A program made the position numbers and the translations under genes. A DNA stretch of 6,802 bases from Flavobacteriales bacterium UBA7325. Lineage in GTDB: Bacteria > Bacteroidota > Bacteroidia > Flavobacteriales_D > Crocinitomicaceae. Under the pieces are notes generated by a model. The model was given only the letters and a program-made list of their open reading frames with translations, did no database searches and had not been told where the DNA came from. Where the stretch lies: the NCBI GenBank assembly GCA_002471375.1, contig DKPV01000089.1, positions 1 through 6,802 on the forward strand. The letters are read 5' to 3'. Positions 1-5,654 of the stretch are shown one piece after another (position 1 is the stretch's first letter; every line of letters starts with the position of its first letter).

Positions 1-162
1 TACACAAGACGCTCAGAAGGAATCAGTATTTGGGTTGTAGAATCAAATGATATTCATGCGTCGCATCCATCTGATGCAGATTCGCTCTTTGAACCAGCGC
101 ACTCTAAAGTTTATCGACACCCTACTTTTTATGATGTTCCGGATGGAATTGAACATATGTAA
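1..162 (+). CDS. paaB: Phenylacetyl-CoA 1,2-epoxidase subunit PaaB (3' end only)
   Basis: Only the last 53 residues and the TAA stop (160-162) are present; the gene starts before the window. The visible C-terminal part reads YTRRSEGISIWVVES and later FEPA, KVYRHPTFYDVPDGIEHM, which is the characteristic PaaB ending as I know it from the family. PaaB is a small structural subunit that bridges the catalytic PaaA and structural PaaC subunits in the multicomponent epoxidase acting on phenylacetyl-CoA in the cytoplasm. It has no catalytic centre of its own. paaC starts 10 nt after its stop, so the two are surely co-transcribed, and paaA is expected just upstream of the window. Nothing looks broken in the visible part. 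Confidence 0.93.
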   Translation, partial: YTRRSEGISIWVVESNDIHASHPSDADSLFEPAHSKVYRHPTFYDVPDGIEHM

Positions 163-172
163 TTGAAACGAA

Positions 173-922
173 ATGAATTCATTATTTGAATATTTAATTC
201 GTCTCGGTGACGATAGTTTAATACTTGGTCACAGAATGTCTGAGTGGTGTGGTCATGGCCCAATTCTTGAAGAGGATATTGCAATGACTAATATCTCGTT
301 GGATCTGATTGGTCAAGCCACAAATCTCTTGAAATATGCTGGTGAGGTTGAAGGGAAAGGAAGAGATGAAGATGAACTAGCATTCTTGAGATTTGACCGA
401 GACTATAAAAATGTCCTTTTGGTTGAGCAGCCTAATGGAGATTTCGGCATGACAATGATGCGCCAATTTCTATTTGATGCTTATAGAAAACCTTTGTTTG
501 AGGCTTTAGTTAATTCGTCTGATGAGCAATTATCTGCGATAGCAGTAAAATCGTTGAAAGAGACGAAGTATCACCTTAAACACTCGGCTGAATGGGTGAT
601 CCGTCTTGGGGATGGAACGGAAGAATCAAAACAAAGAGTTCAGGAATCACTAGATACTATTTGGCGCTACACCGATGAACTTTTCTTTACAGATGATATT
701 GAAAAGGAGTTGTTGGAAAATGGAATGTCAGCCGATCTTGAAGAGATTAAGGTTGCTTGGATGGAAACTGTGAATCAAGTTTTATCCGAAGCAACATTGA
801 ACATTCCTGATCATGGATGGCAACACGATGGTGGTAGACGCGGAATGCACTCCGAACATCTTGGATATATACTTGCTGAGTTGCAATATATGCAGCGTGC
901 ATATCCGGGTATGGAATGGTGA
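173..922 (+). CDS. paaC: Phenylacetyl-CoA 1,2-epoxidase structural subunit PaaC
   Basis: This 249-residue protein is close to the E. coli PaaC length (about 248). It is the non-catalytic partner of PaaA in the PaaABC(E) epoxidase, which converts phenylacetyl-CoA to the ring 1,2-epoxide. It has a ferritin-like four-helix fold that has largely lost its diiron ligands. Family signatures seen: GDDSLILGHRMSEWCGHGP (residues 12-30), DIAMTNISLDLIGQA (35-49), LLVEQPNGDFG (82-92), KETKYHLKHS (129-138), and near the end GGRRGMHSEHLG (220-231) and the terminal GMEW. The ATG at 173 lies 10 nt after paaB, is preceded by an A-rich stretch rather than a Shine-Dalgarno, and gives the expected N-terminus. The last 7 nt overlap the start of paaD, which suggests translational coupling. 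No frameshift or missing block is seen. Confidence 0.96.
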   Translation: MNSLFEYLIRLGDDSLILGHRMSEWCGHGPILEEDIAMTNISLDLIGQATNLLKYAGEVEGKGRDEDELAFLRFDRDYKNVLLVEQPNGDFGMTMMRQFLFDAYRKPLFEALVNSSDEQLSAIAVKSLKETKYHLKHSAEWVIRLGDGTEESKQRVQESLDTIWRYTDELFFTDDIEKELLENGMSADLEEIKVAWMETVNQVLSEATLNIPDHGWQHDGGRRGMHSEHLGYILAELQYMQRAYPGMEW

Positions 923-1401
923 AAAAGAACAAAGTATGGGAGTTGTTGGATCAAATTTCTGATCCTGAAATCCCTGTTCTTACAATTCGGGATCTTGGAA
1001 TACTTAGAGATGTTGAGATTACTGAGGAGAAAGTTGTTGTCACAATTACTCCAACCTATTCAGGATGCCCTGCGATGACAACTATTGAGGATGATATTTC
1101 TGCTCTGTTTATAAAGGAAGGAATTCAAGATTTTGATATAAATTTGGTTCTGTCACCAGCTTGGACTACTGATTGGATGAGTGAAGAGGGGAGGGTGAAG
1201 CTGCGCGAATACGGCATAGCACCTCCGGAAAATGAAATTGATAAGAGTGTTCTTTTTGCTGAGCCGCCAGTTATATCATGTCCTAAATGCAATTCAGAGG
1301 ATACAAGGATGGTTAGTCAATTCGGGAGTACAGCTTGTAAAGCACATTATCAATGTAATAAATGTTTGGAACCATTTGATTACTTTAAGTGTTTGAAGTA
1401 G
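916..1401 (+). CDS. paaD: Phenylacetate degradation protein PaaD (MIP18/DUF59 family, zinc-binding C-terminus)
   Basis: This 161-residue protein is about as long as E. coli PaaD (about 165). Residues 5-80 form a MIP18/DUF59 domain with DPEIPVLTIRDLGILRD (16-32) and TPTYSGCPAM (45-54). Cys51 is the conserved cysteine typical of Fe-S maturation proteins in this superfamily. The C-terminus carries two CxxC pairs (Cys122/Cys125 and Cys147/Cys150), with Cys141 and Cys159 nearby; the pairs probably bind zinc, and the block FGSTACKAHYQC...EPFDYFKC is the PaaD hallmark. PaaD is required for an active epoxidase and is thought to help assemble metal centres, probably the 2Fe-2S cluster of the reductase PaaE; this role is family knowledge, not visible here. 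The gene overlaps paaC by 7 nt. It is the last paa gene in the window, and no paaE follows. No convincing terminator hairpin is seen after it. Confidence 0.95.
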   Translation: MVKKNKVWELLDQISDPEIPVLTIRDLGILRDVEITEEKVVVTITPTYSGCPAMTTIEDDISALFIKEGIQDFDINLVLSPAWTTDWMSEEGRVKLREYGIAPPENEIDKSVLFAEPPVISCPKCNSEDTRMVSQFGSTACKAHYQCNKCLEPFDYFKCLK

Positions 1402-1454
1402 CACATATCACAATATAATATCAAGGAAAAGTCTGTAAGTGTCCGATGATTCTG

Positions 1455-1462
1455 TATTTTTG
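1455..1462 (+). promoter_or_regulatory. Candidate Bacteroidota -7 box upstream of the lipoprotein gene
   Basis: TATTTTTG matches the Bacteroidota -7 consensus TAnnTTTG fully. The upstream TTG element is imperfect: CTG at 1433-1435, 19 nt before the box. Transcription would begin near 1466-1468, giving a leader of roughly 22 nt before the ATG at 1489. The lipoprotein gene would then be separate from the paa operon. The motif is short and the DNA is A+T-rich, so chance occurrence is possible. Confidence 0.45.
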
Positions 1463-1488
1463 AAAAAACAATCAATAACATAACTACA

Positions 1489-2090
1489 ATGAAAAAAGGA
1501 CTATTAATTATTTGTGCAGTATCAATTGGAGCTCTAATTTCGTCTTGTTCATCTTCTGTTTCAGGTGGAGAGAGCTTGTTGGAAGCATTAGAAGAATTAG
1601 ATCAAAAAGTAAAGTATGAGAAGGTAGATGTTGCCGGTCTTTATTCAATGGAGATTCCTGATTATATGACGTCAACAACATTGTTGAATGATCAGGCTTC
1701 TTTGCAATACAATCATCTTTCAAAAGAAGAATCATTATCGTAATCAATGAGTCAAAACAAGAGTTTGTTGATTTATTGGAATTACTCGATATGTACGATG
1801 AAGATATGTCAGTTGTTGAGAATTTTGCTGCTCAACAAAGTGAGCTTTTGACTGAAGGGTTGACTGTGATCCAAAAGAGCGATATGGAGAAGGTTAATGG
1901 AAAGCTTCCAATGTGCGGTCTAGAATTAGACGCTAGAATGGCTGGAATTCCAGATCCAATCTCATACTACTACGGTTTCGTAGAGGGTGAAGAAAATCTT
2001 TATACTGTTATGACTTGGACTCTTTTGTCAAACAAAGAAAAGTACCACAGAGAAGCATTACACATGATCAAGTCTCTAGAAGAGAAGTAA
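1489..2090 (+). pseudogene. Small putative lipoprotein gene interrupted by a one-base frameshift
   Basis: The gene is open in one frame from ATG 1489 to TAA 1741-1743 (84 residues). Coding then continues in another frame that is open upstream of TTG 1776 and runs to TAA 2088-2090. Adding a single base near 1731 (GAAGAATC to GAAGAAATC) joins them into a 200-residue protein reading SKEEIIIVINESKQEF across the junction, a plausible beta strand followed by a helix. The N-terminus is a lipoprotein signal: Lys2-Lys3, a hydrophobic core, and lipobox ISSC with Cys20 as the lipidated residue. The rest has no domain I can name. The C-terminal part (YYYGFVEGEENLYTVMTWTLLSNKEKY) resembles small Bacteroidota PsbP/DUF1795-like secreted proteins, but this is a weak fold impression. 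The split may be a true inactivating mutation or a sequencing error; conservation of both halves favours a recent event or an error. It ends 18 nt before a strong terminator. Confidence 0.75.
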
Positions 2091-2108
2091 GATTAAAGTA
2101 AAGACAAT

Positions 2109-2143
2109 AAAAAAGCCTCGTAAATTTTGTACGAGGCTTTTTT
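2109..2143. terminator. Bidirectional intrinsic terminator between the lipoprotein gene and pruA
   Basis: A perfect 14-bp inverted repeat: left arm AAAAAAGCCTCGTA (2109-2122), right arm TACGAGGCTTTTTT (2130-2143), 7-nt loop AATTTTG. The GCCTCG core gives a stable stem and the A/T tails supply a U-tract on either strand. It lies 18 nt after the lipoprotein stop and 14 nt beyond the pruA stop, so it can end both converging transcripts. Confidence 0.93.
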
Positions 2144-2157
2144 TATTAATTATATTC

Positions 2158-3786
2158 TTATCCTAAGAATGGATATCTATAATCAGATGCTGGTACAAAT
2201 GTCTCCTTGATCGTTCTTGCAGATGTCCATCTAAGTAGGTTCATTGGTGACCCTGCTTTGTCATTAGTTCCCGATCCACGAGCACCCCCAAAAGGCTGCT
2301 GTCCAACAACTGCGCCTGTAGGTTTGTCATTGATGTAGAAGTTTCCTGCAGAGTATTCTAATTTCTTAGTTGCAAGGTTAATTGCATATCTATCGTTAGA
2401 AATAATTGATCCAGTTAAGGCGTAGTCAGATGTGTTGTCTACTAGCTCAAGCGTTTCCTCAAACTTTTCAGTTTCATAGACGAAAATTGTTAAAACTGGT
2501 CCAAAAATTTCTTCACAAAGTGTTCTGAATTTTGGATTTGTCGTGACAACAACAGTCGGATCAATGAAATAACCAACCGACTTATCATAGTTACCACCTA
2601 CTATTATTTCTGAATCCGGTTGTTCTTTGATGTAGTCTATGTATCCGGCAATTTTATCGAATGCCGCTTCATCGATTACAGCATTGATAAAGTTTGAAGT
2701 GTCTCCTGGAGACCCCATCTTAAAAGAGCTTACTTGTTCTACTACAATTGATTTTACATCATTCCATAGATTTTGCGGAATATATGCTCTAGATGCAGCT
2801 GAACATTTTTGCCCTTGAAATTCAAAAGATCCTCTGGTTAGTGCTGTGGCCACTTGCGCTGCGTCTGCAGTTTTATGCACCATAACGAAATCTTTACCGC
2901 CAGTCTCACCAACAATTCGAGGATAGCTTCGGTATTTGGCAATGTTTACACCAATTTCTTTCCATAAATGTCTAAATACACTCGTAGAACCAGTAAAGTG
3001 CAGCCCAGCAAAATCTTTGTGGTTGAAAACAACTTCTCCAGCAACTGGACCGTCGACAGATATTAAGTTGATGACACCATCAGGTACACCAGCTTCCTTA
3101 AATAGATCCATGATTATTTTCGCAGAATACATTTGTGATTCAGCTGGTTTCCATACAACAACATTTCCCATCATCGCTGGTGCGGCACATAGATTAGCAC
3201 AGATAGAAGTGAAATTGAATGGAGTGATTGCAAATACAAATCCCTCTAGTGGGCGATATTCGAGCCGGTTCCATAATCCGGGAAGAGATTCAGGCTGTTC
3301 TTTATAGATTTGTGTCATGTACTGAACATTAAATCTAAAGAAGTCGATCAACTCGCAGGCTGCATCAATTTCTGCTTGGAAAACATTTTTCGACTGGGCA
3401 AGCATCGTGGATGCATTCATACGATCTCTAAATGGTCCAGCGAGTAAATCAGCTGCTCTCAAGAAGATGGCGGCACGTTCCTCCCAAGGAAGATTCGCCC
3501 ATTCTGATCTCGCCGACATCGCGGCATCAATCGCTTGGTTGACATGAGAAGCATCACCACTGCTAAAATGACCTAAGACAGCTTGATGGTCATGCGGAGG
3601 AGACATTGGTTTTTTATTATCTGTTCTAATTTCTTCACCACCAATGTACATTGGCATATCTATAGGAGCACCGTTGAGCATCTTTTCATATGTCGATAAT
3701 AGGCTCTTGGTTTCCTTAGCAGAAGGTGGATATTGGCGCACCGGCTCATTAATAGCAATCGGCACCTGAAATATTGCATTTGACAT
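2158..3786 (-). CDS. pruA: 1-pyrroline-5-carboxylate dehydrogenase (ALDH4-type)
   Basis: This 542-residue NAD-dependent aldehyde dehydrogenase oxidises glutamate semialdehyde (from P5C) to glutamate, the second step of proline catabolism. The single-domain, long-N-terminus form resembles mitochondrial ALDH4A1 rather than bifunctional PutA. Seen in order: ITPFNFTS with the oxyanion-hole Asn191, VVVWKPAES with cofactor-binding Lys213, FTGST (264-268), PRIVGETGGKDF with general base Glu294, FQGQKCSAASRAYIP with catalytic Cys328, EEIFGPVL (425-432), and the C-terminal QQPFGGARGSGTNDKAG substrate loop. The frame is open to an ATG at 3852, but that 22-residue extension translates the promoter region. 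The ATG at 3786 gives the typical MSNAIFQVPIAINEPV start and lies about 16 nt behind the likely transcription start. No proline dehydrogenase gene is in the window. The gene is divergent from the TPR gene, with which it shares an operator-like dyad. Confidence 0.95.
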   Translation of the reverse strand: MSNAIFQVPIAINEPVRQYPPSAKETKSLLSTYEKMLNGAPIDMPMYIGGEEIRTDNKKPMSPPHDHQAVLGHFSSGDASHVNQAIDAAMSARSEWANLPWEERAAIFLRAADLLAGPFRDRMNASTMLAQSKNVFQAEIDAACELIDFFRFNVQYMTQIYKEQPESLPGLWNRLEYRPLEGFVFAITPFNFTSICANLCAAPAMMGNVVVWKPAESQMYSAKIIMDLFKEAGVPDGVINLISVDGPVAGEVVFNHKDFAGLHFTGSTSVFRHLWKEIGVNIAKYRSYPRIVGETGGKDFVMVHKTADAAQVATALTRGSFEFQGQKCSAASRAYIPQNLWNDVKSIVVEQVSSFKMGSPGDTSNFINAVIDEAAFDKIAGYIDYIKEQPDSEIIVGGNYDKSVGYFIDPTVVVTTNPKFRTLCEEIFGPVLTIFVYETEKFEETLELVDNTSDYALTGSIISNDRYAINLATKKLEYSAGNFYINDKPTGAVVGQQPFGGARGSGTNDKAGSPMNLLRWTSARTIKETFVPASDYRYPFLG

Positions 3787-3802
3787 AGTCCTTTTGTTTT
3801 TA

Positions 3803-3833
3803 TTGCAAAAGTAACTATTGTTAGTTATCATTG
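3803..3833 (+). promoter_or_regulatory. Candidate promoter of the TPR protein gene
   Basis: TTG (3803-3805), a 20-nt spacer and TATCATTG (3826-3833) match the Bacteroidota promoter with one mismatch in the -7 box (A for T). Its spacing mirrors that of the pruA promoter on the other strand, and the two overlap almost fully. The start would be near 3837-3839, only about 6 nt before the ATG at 3844, so the mRNA would be nearly leaderless. It is weaker than the pruA promoter by consensus. Confidence 0.45.
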
Positions 3834-3836
3834 CAA
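3806..3836 (-). promoter_or_regulatory. Promoter of pruA (Bacteroidota type)
   Basis: Read on the minus strand, TTG (3836-3834), a 20-nt spacer and TACTTTTG (3813-3806) match the Bacteroidota consensus TTG-N17-23-TAnnTTTG at every defined position. Transcription should start near 3800-3802, leaving a leader of about 14-16 nt before the pruA ATG at 3786. This supports 3786 rather than 3852 as the start codon. Confidence 0.75.
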
Positions 3837-3843
3837 CGATCAC

Positions 3844-5085
3844 ATGATTCATCTGAAAAAGAGTTTTAAGTTACGCCTAATCACACTACTACCTATTTTG
3901 TCGTGTAGTTTTCTCGGGTATACGCAATCCACCTACTCTGAATTTGAGAGAGAAAAATCCATCGAGAGAAAGATCGAGATAGCTTTGGAGCTTCGCAGCT
4001 ACTTTATAAGAAATGACATTGATTCACTGCTTGTGTTGTCGTCTTACATGGACAGTTCTAAGAGGCTTTCTCGATCAGAAACAGCTAGTGCTGTACGTCA
4101 AAGTTGCATTGGGAGTTATCATGTTCGTACAGGCGCTTTTTGGGTAGGAATGAATCAACTGAAAAAATCGAGACAGTATTTTTTGAGGACGAAAAATTTT
4201 AGAGAACTTTCAAGAATTGATAATGAAATTGGTAATGGCTACCTAGTGAATGGTATTTATTATCAGGGCGCCAAGTATTTCGCGTCTTCCCTCGATTATG
4301 GCCAGAAATCTACTGAAGAAACTGCTCATTTCAATGGCATGATAGGGCTGGGGAAAATTTTTTGCGCAGTTGGTGATACGATTCAAGGGATTCGGTTGAT
4401 ATCAATATTTCTATCCAATTGCTTAGGGTTAAATAAATTCGAATCTGCAGCAGATGCGAGCTCATATTTGGGGATGCTGTATGAAGCAGTTGGAGATATG
4501 GAGATGATGGAAGTATATTATCGGAGAGGTATTGTTTATGCGGAAGAATCAAATTCTAAGAGTCTCCAATCAAGTCGTTTTAACAACGAGGCCATCTTAA
4601 AATTCATAAGTGGAGACTTGGACTCTTCGATAATTCTATTTAGAAATGCATTGGCGCTGAGGCTAGAATTCGGACAGAAGAAATCAATAATTGAGAGCTA
4701 TTTTAACATTGGTGGATTCTATTTGGAAACAGGAGTTTTGGACTCTTCGGAAGTGAATTTCATAAAATCCCTCAAAATTTCTGAGCAAGCTGGTTTTTTA
4801 CCGGATCAATATGATGCCCTCTCGTCTCTAAAAGAAATATACCTGATCGAAGGAAAGCGAGAGGCTGAGATTAGTGCATTAGATGTGGAGATGAAAAGAA
4901 TAGCTGGAATAATAGCGAATCATAGCGAAATTGATTCCGATATTTACAAGGTTGCTTCAGAATTTGAAGAGTCTATTCGAAGTCAGTTTGAATCAAAGCC
5001 AAAATCATTGTGGACGATAGGTAATCTAGGGACTCTTTGTCTTGTTGTTCTGATTTCGTTATTGTATTGGAAGAATCGATCCTAG
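3844..5085 (+). CDS. Secreted, C-terminally membrane-anchored TPR-repeat protein
   Basis: This 413-residue protein begins with a signal peptide (residues 1-27: Lys5-Lys6, hydrophobic 11-24, probable cleavage near GYT/QS). Next comes an all-helical repeat region whose loop glycine recurs exactly every 40 residues (Gly97, 137, 177, 217, 257, 297, 337, with Asn57 in the same register), as in extended TPR repeats. It ends in one membrane segment (about 389-409) followed by only Lys-Asn-Arg-Ser. The topology is therefore a periplasmic repeat domain on an inner-membrane anchor. Related Bacteroidota architectures usually continue after the membrane segment into a histidine kinase or a LuxR-type DNA-binding domain; here there is none. 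The gene is not obviously truncated, because its stop abuts convergent apaG. Function is unknown; a partner-binding or scaffold role is inference. The ATG at 3844 is the only start that keeps the signal peptide. Confidence 0.85.
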   Translation: MIHLKKSFKLRLITLLPILSCSFLGYTQSTYSEFEREKSIERKIEIALELRSYFIRNDIDSLLVLSSYMDSSKRLSRSETASAVRQSCIGSYHVRTGAFWVGMNQLKKSRQYFLRTKNFRELSRIDNEIGNGYLVNGIYYQGAKYFASSLDYGQKSTEETAHFNGMIGLGKIFCAVGDTIQGIRLISIFLSNCLGLNKFESAADASSYLGMLYEAVGDMEMMEVYYRRGIVYAEESNSKSLQSSRFNNEAILKFISGDLDSSIILFRNALALRLEFGQKKSIIESYFNIGGFYLETGVLDSSEVNFIKSLKISEQAGFLPDQYDALSSLKEIYLIEGKREAEISALDVEMKRIAGIIANHSEIDSDIYKVASEFEESIRSQFESKPKSLWTIGNLGTLCLVVLISLLYWKNRS

Positions 5086-5468
5086 TTTAATTTGGGCGGA
5101 TATTCAAGTTTGAAGGTAGGAACGAAAACCTCAAAAAGTTCACCGTCGGTTAAGTTTCTGAGTGTATAGAATCCCTTCATCATTCCTATTTCAGATTGAA
5201 GATCACATCCACTAGAGTAGCTGTATTTCTCACCCGGCCTCAGTATTGGTTGTTCGCCAATAACACCTGGTCCATTGACATATCTTGCGCTCTTTAAACT
5301 ATCGAAGATGTACCAGTCTCTGGACAGAAGTTGAACATCGAATGAATTCGTGTTTTCGATTTCTATTCGATAATTGAAGAAAAATTGTGACTCAATTATT
5401 TCGGAGAGATCTGTCCTGAAGCTCGTCTTTACCGATATTTGGATCCCTGATGTTAAAAGAGTATTCAT
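5082..5468 (-). CDS. apaG: ApaG family protein
   Basis: This 128-residue protein fills the usual ApaG length (about 125-130). It has an immunoglobulin-like beta-sandwich fold (DUF525) with the conserved motif NGPGVIGEQPILRPGE (residues 65-80), YSSGCDL (84-90) and the following G-M-G-Y pattern (Gly95, Met97, Gly99, Tyr101), then FEVFVPTFKLEYP at the end. ApaG was linked genetically to Co2+ resistance and Mg2+ efflux in enterobacteria, but its biochemical role is not settled; the same domain occurs in some F-box proteins. There is no signal peptide, so it is cytoplasmic. Its stop (TAG read from 5084-5082) shares the CTAG at 5082-5085 with the stop of the convergent TPR gene. I found no TAnnTTTG box in the 100 nt upstream, so its promoter is not identified. 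Confidence 0.93.
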   Translation of the reverse strand: MNTLLTSGIQISVKTSFRTDLSEIIESQFFFNYRIEIENTNSFDVQLLSRDWYIFDSLKSARYVNGPGVIGEQPILRPGEKYSYSSGCDLQSEIGMMKGFYTLRNLTDGELFEVFVPTFKLEYPPKLN

Positions 5469-5654
5469 TGATTTAACTGTTATCTATAATTTCTTTTGCT
5501 ACTTATTAGACGTTAAGTCTGACGGAAAGGATAGGGCGGACCTCTAATATAGAATGATTCTAAATTAACTCTGAGTAGATACTTGAAGCTGTACTTTCCA
5601 TGCAAACATGATGAAATGTTTATTTTTGCAATTGAATTTTAAACGCTCTAGAGC
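5469..5654. other. Divergent intergenic region between apaG and nqrA
   Basis: These 186 nt hold no open frame of note. The nqrA side contains a -7 box (5621-5628) and a 10-bp palindrome abutting the start codon (5645-5654). The apaG side shows only a short imperfect AGAC/GTCT inverted repeat (5508-5520). No terminator, RNA gene or riboswitch-like structure was recognised. Confidence 0.7.
5621..5628 (+). promoter_or_regulatory. Candidate -7 box of the nqr operon promoter
   Basis: TATTTTTG matches TAnnTTTG fully and lies 26 nt before the nqrA ATG, giving a predicted leader of about 22 nt. The upstream TTG element is poor; the best candidate is ATG at 5600-5602, 18 nt before the box. The layout is the same as for the lipoprotein gene upstream at 1455-1489. 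Confidence 0.55.

Larger units (their letters stand above)
3803..3836. repeat. Nested 34-bp dyad overlapping divergent promoters (possible operator)
   Basis: Two inverted repeats share the same centre (3819.5). The inner pair is TAACTA (3812-3817) and TAGTTA (3822-3827) around TTGT. The outer pair is TTGCAA (3803-3808) and TTGCAA (3831-3836), each self-complementary. The 3-nt linkers between inner and outer arms are not complementary. The dyad covers both -7 boxes and both TTG elements, so a dimeric regulator bound here could control pruA and the TPR gene together. Part of the outer symmetry follows from two mirror-image promoters, but the inner arms lie in the spacers and are not explained by that. 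Confidence 0.5.

Noticed and set aside
747..932. Minus-strand open frame of 61 residues
   Set aside because: It lies inside paaC and the start of paaD, both confidently identified, and its translation shows no recognisable domain.
1720..1730. Programmed -1 frameshift in TCAAAAGAAGA
   Set aside because: The site is not a standard X XXY YYZ heptamer, and no stable downstream structure was seen; a simple indel is the more economical explanation.
1508..1747. Minus-strand open frame of 79 residues
   Set aside because: It is antisense to the lipoprotein gene, which has a clear signal peptide and continues in a second frame; no domain is recognisable.
1776..2090. A separate 104-residue gene starting at TTG 1776
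   Set aside because: The frame is open well upstream of the TTG and continues the protein of the preceding frame; no signal or promoter suggests an independent start.
2936..3307. Plus-strand open frame of 123 residues
   Set aside because: It is antisense to the highly conserved central part of pruA and has no recognisable features.
3787..3852. N-terminal 22-residue extension of PruA from an upstream ATG
   Set aside because: It would translate the predicted pruA promoter and overlap the divergent TPR gene. The extra residues do not resemble the family N-terminus, while the ATG at 3786 gives a typical one.
4331..4552. Minus-strand open frame of 73 residues
   Set aside because: It is antisense to the TPR repeat region, whose exact 40-residue periodicity proves the plus frame is the coding one.
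5508..5520. AGAC-GTTAA-GTCT hairpin upstream of apaG
   Set aside because: A 4-bp stem in A+T-rich DNA is too short to distinguish from chance and is not followed by a T-tract.
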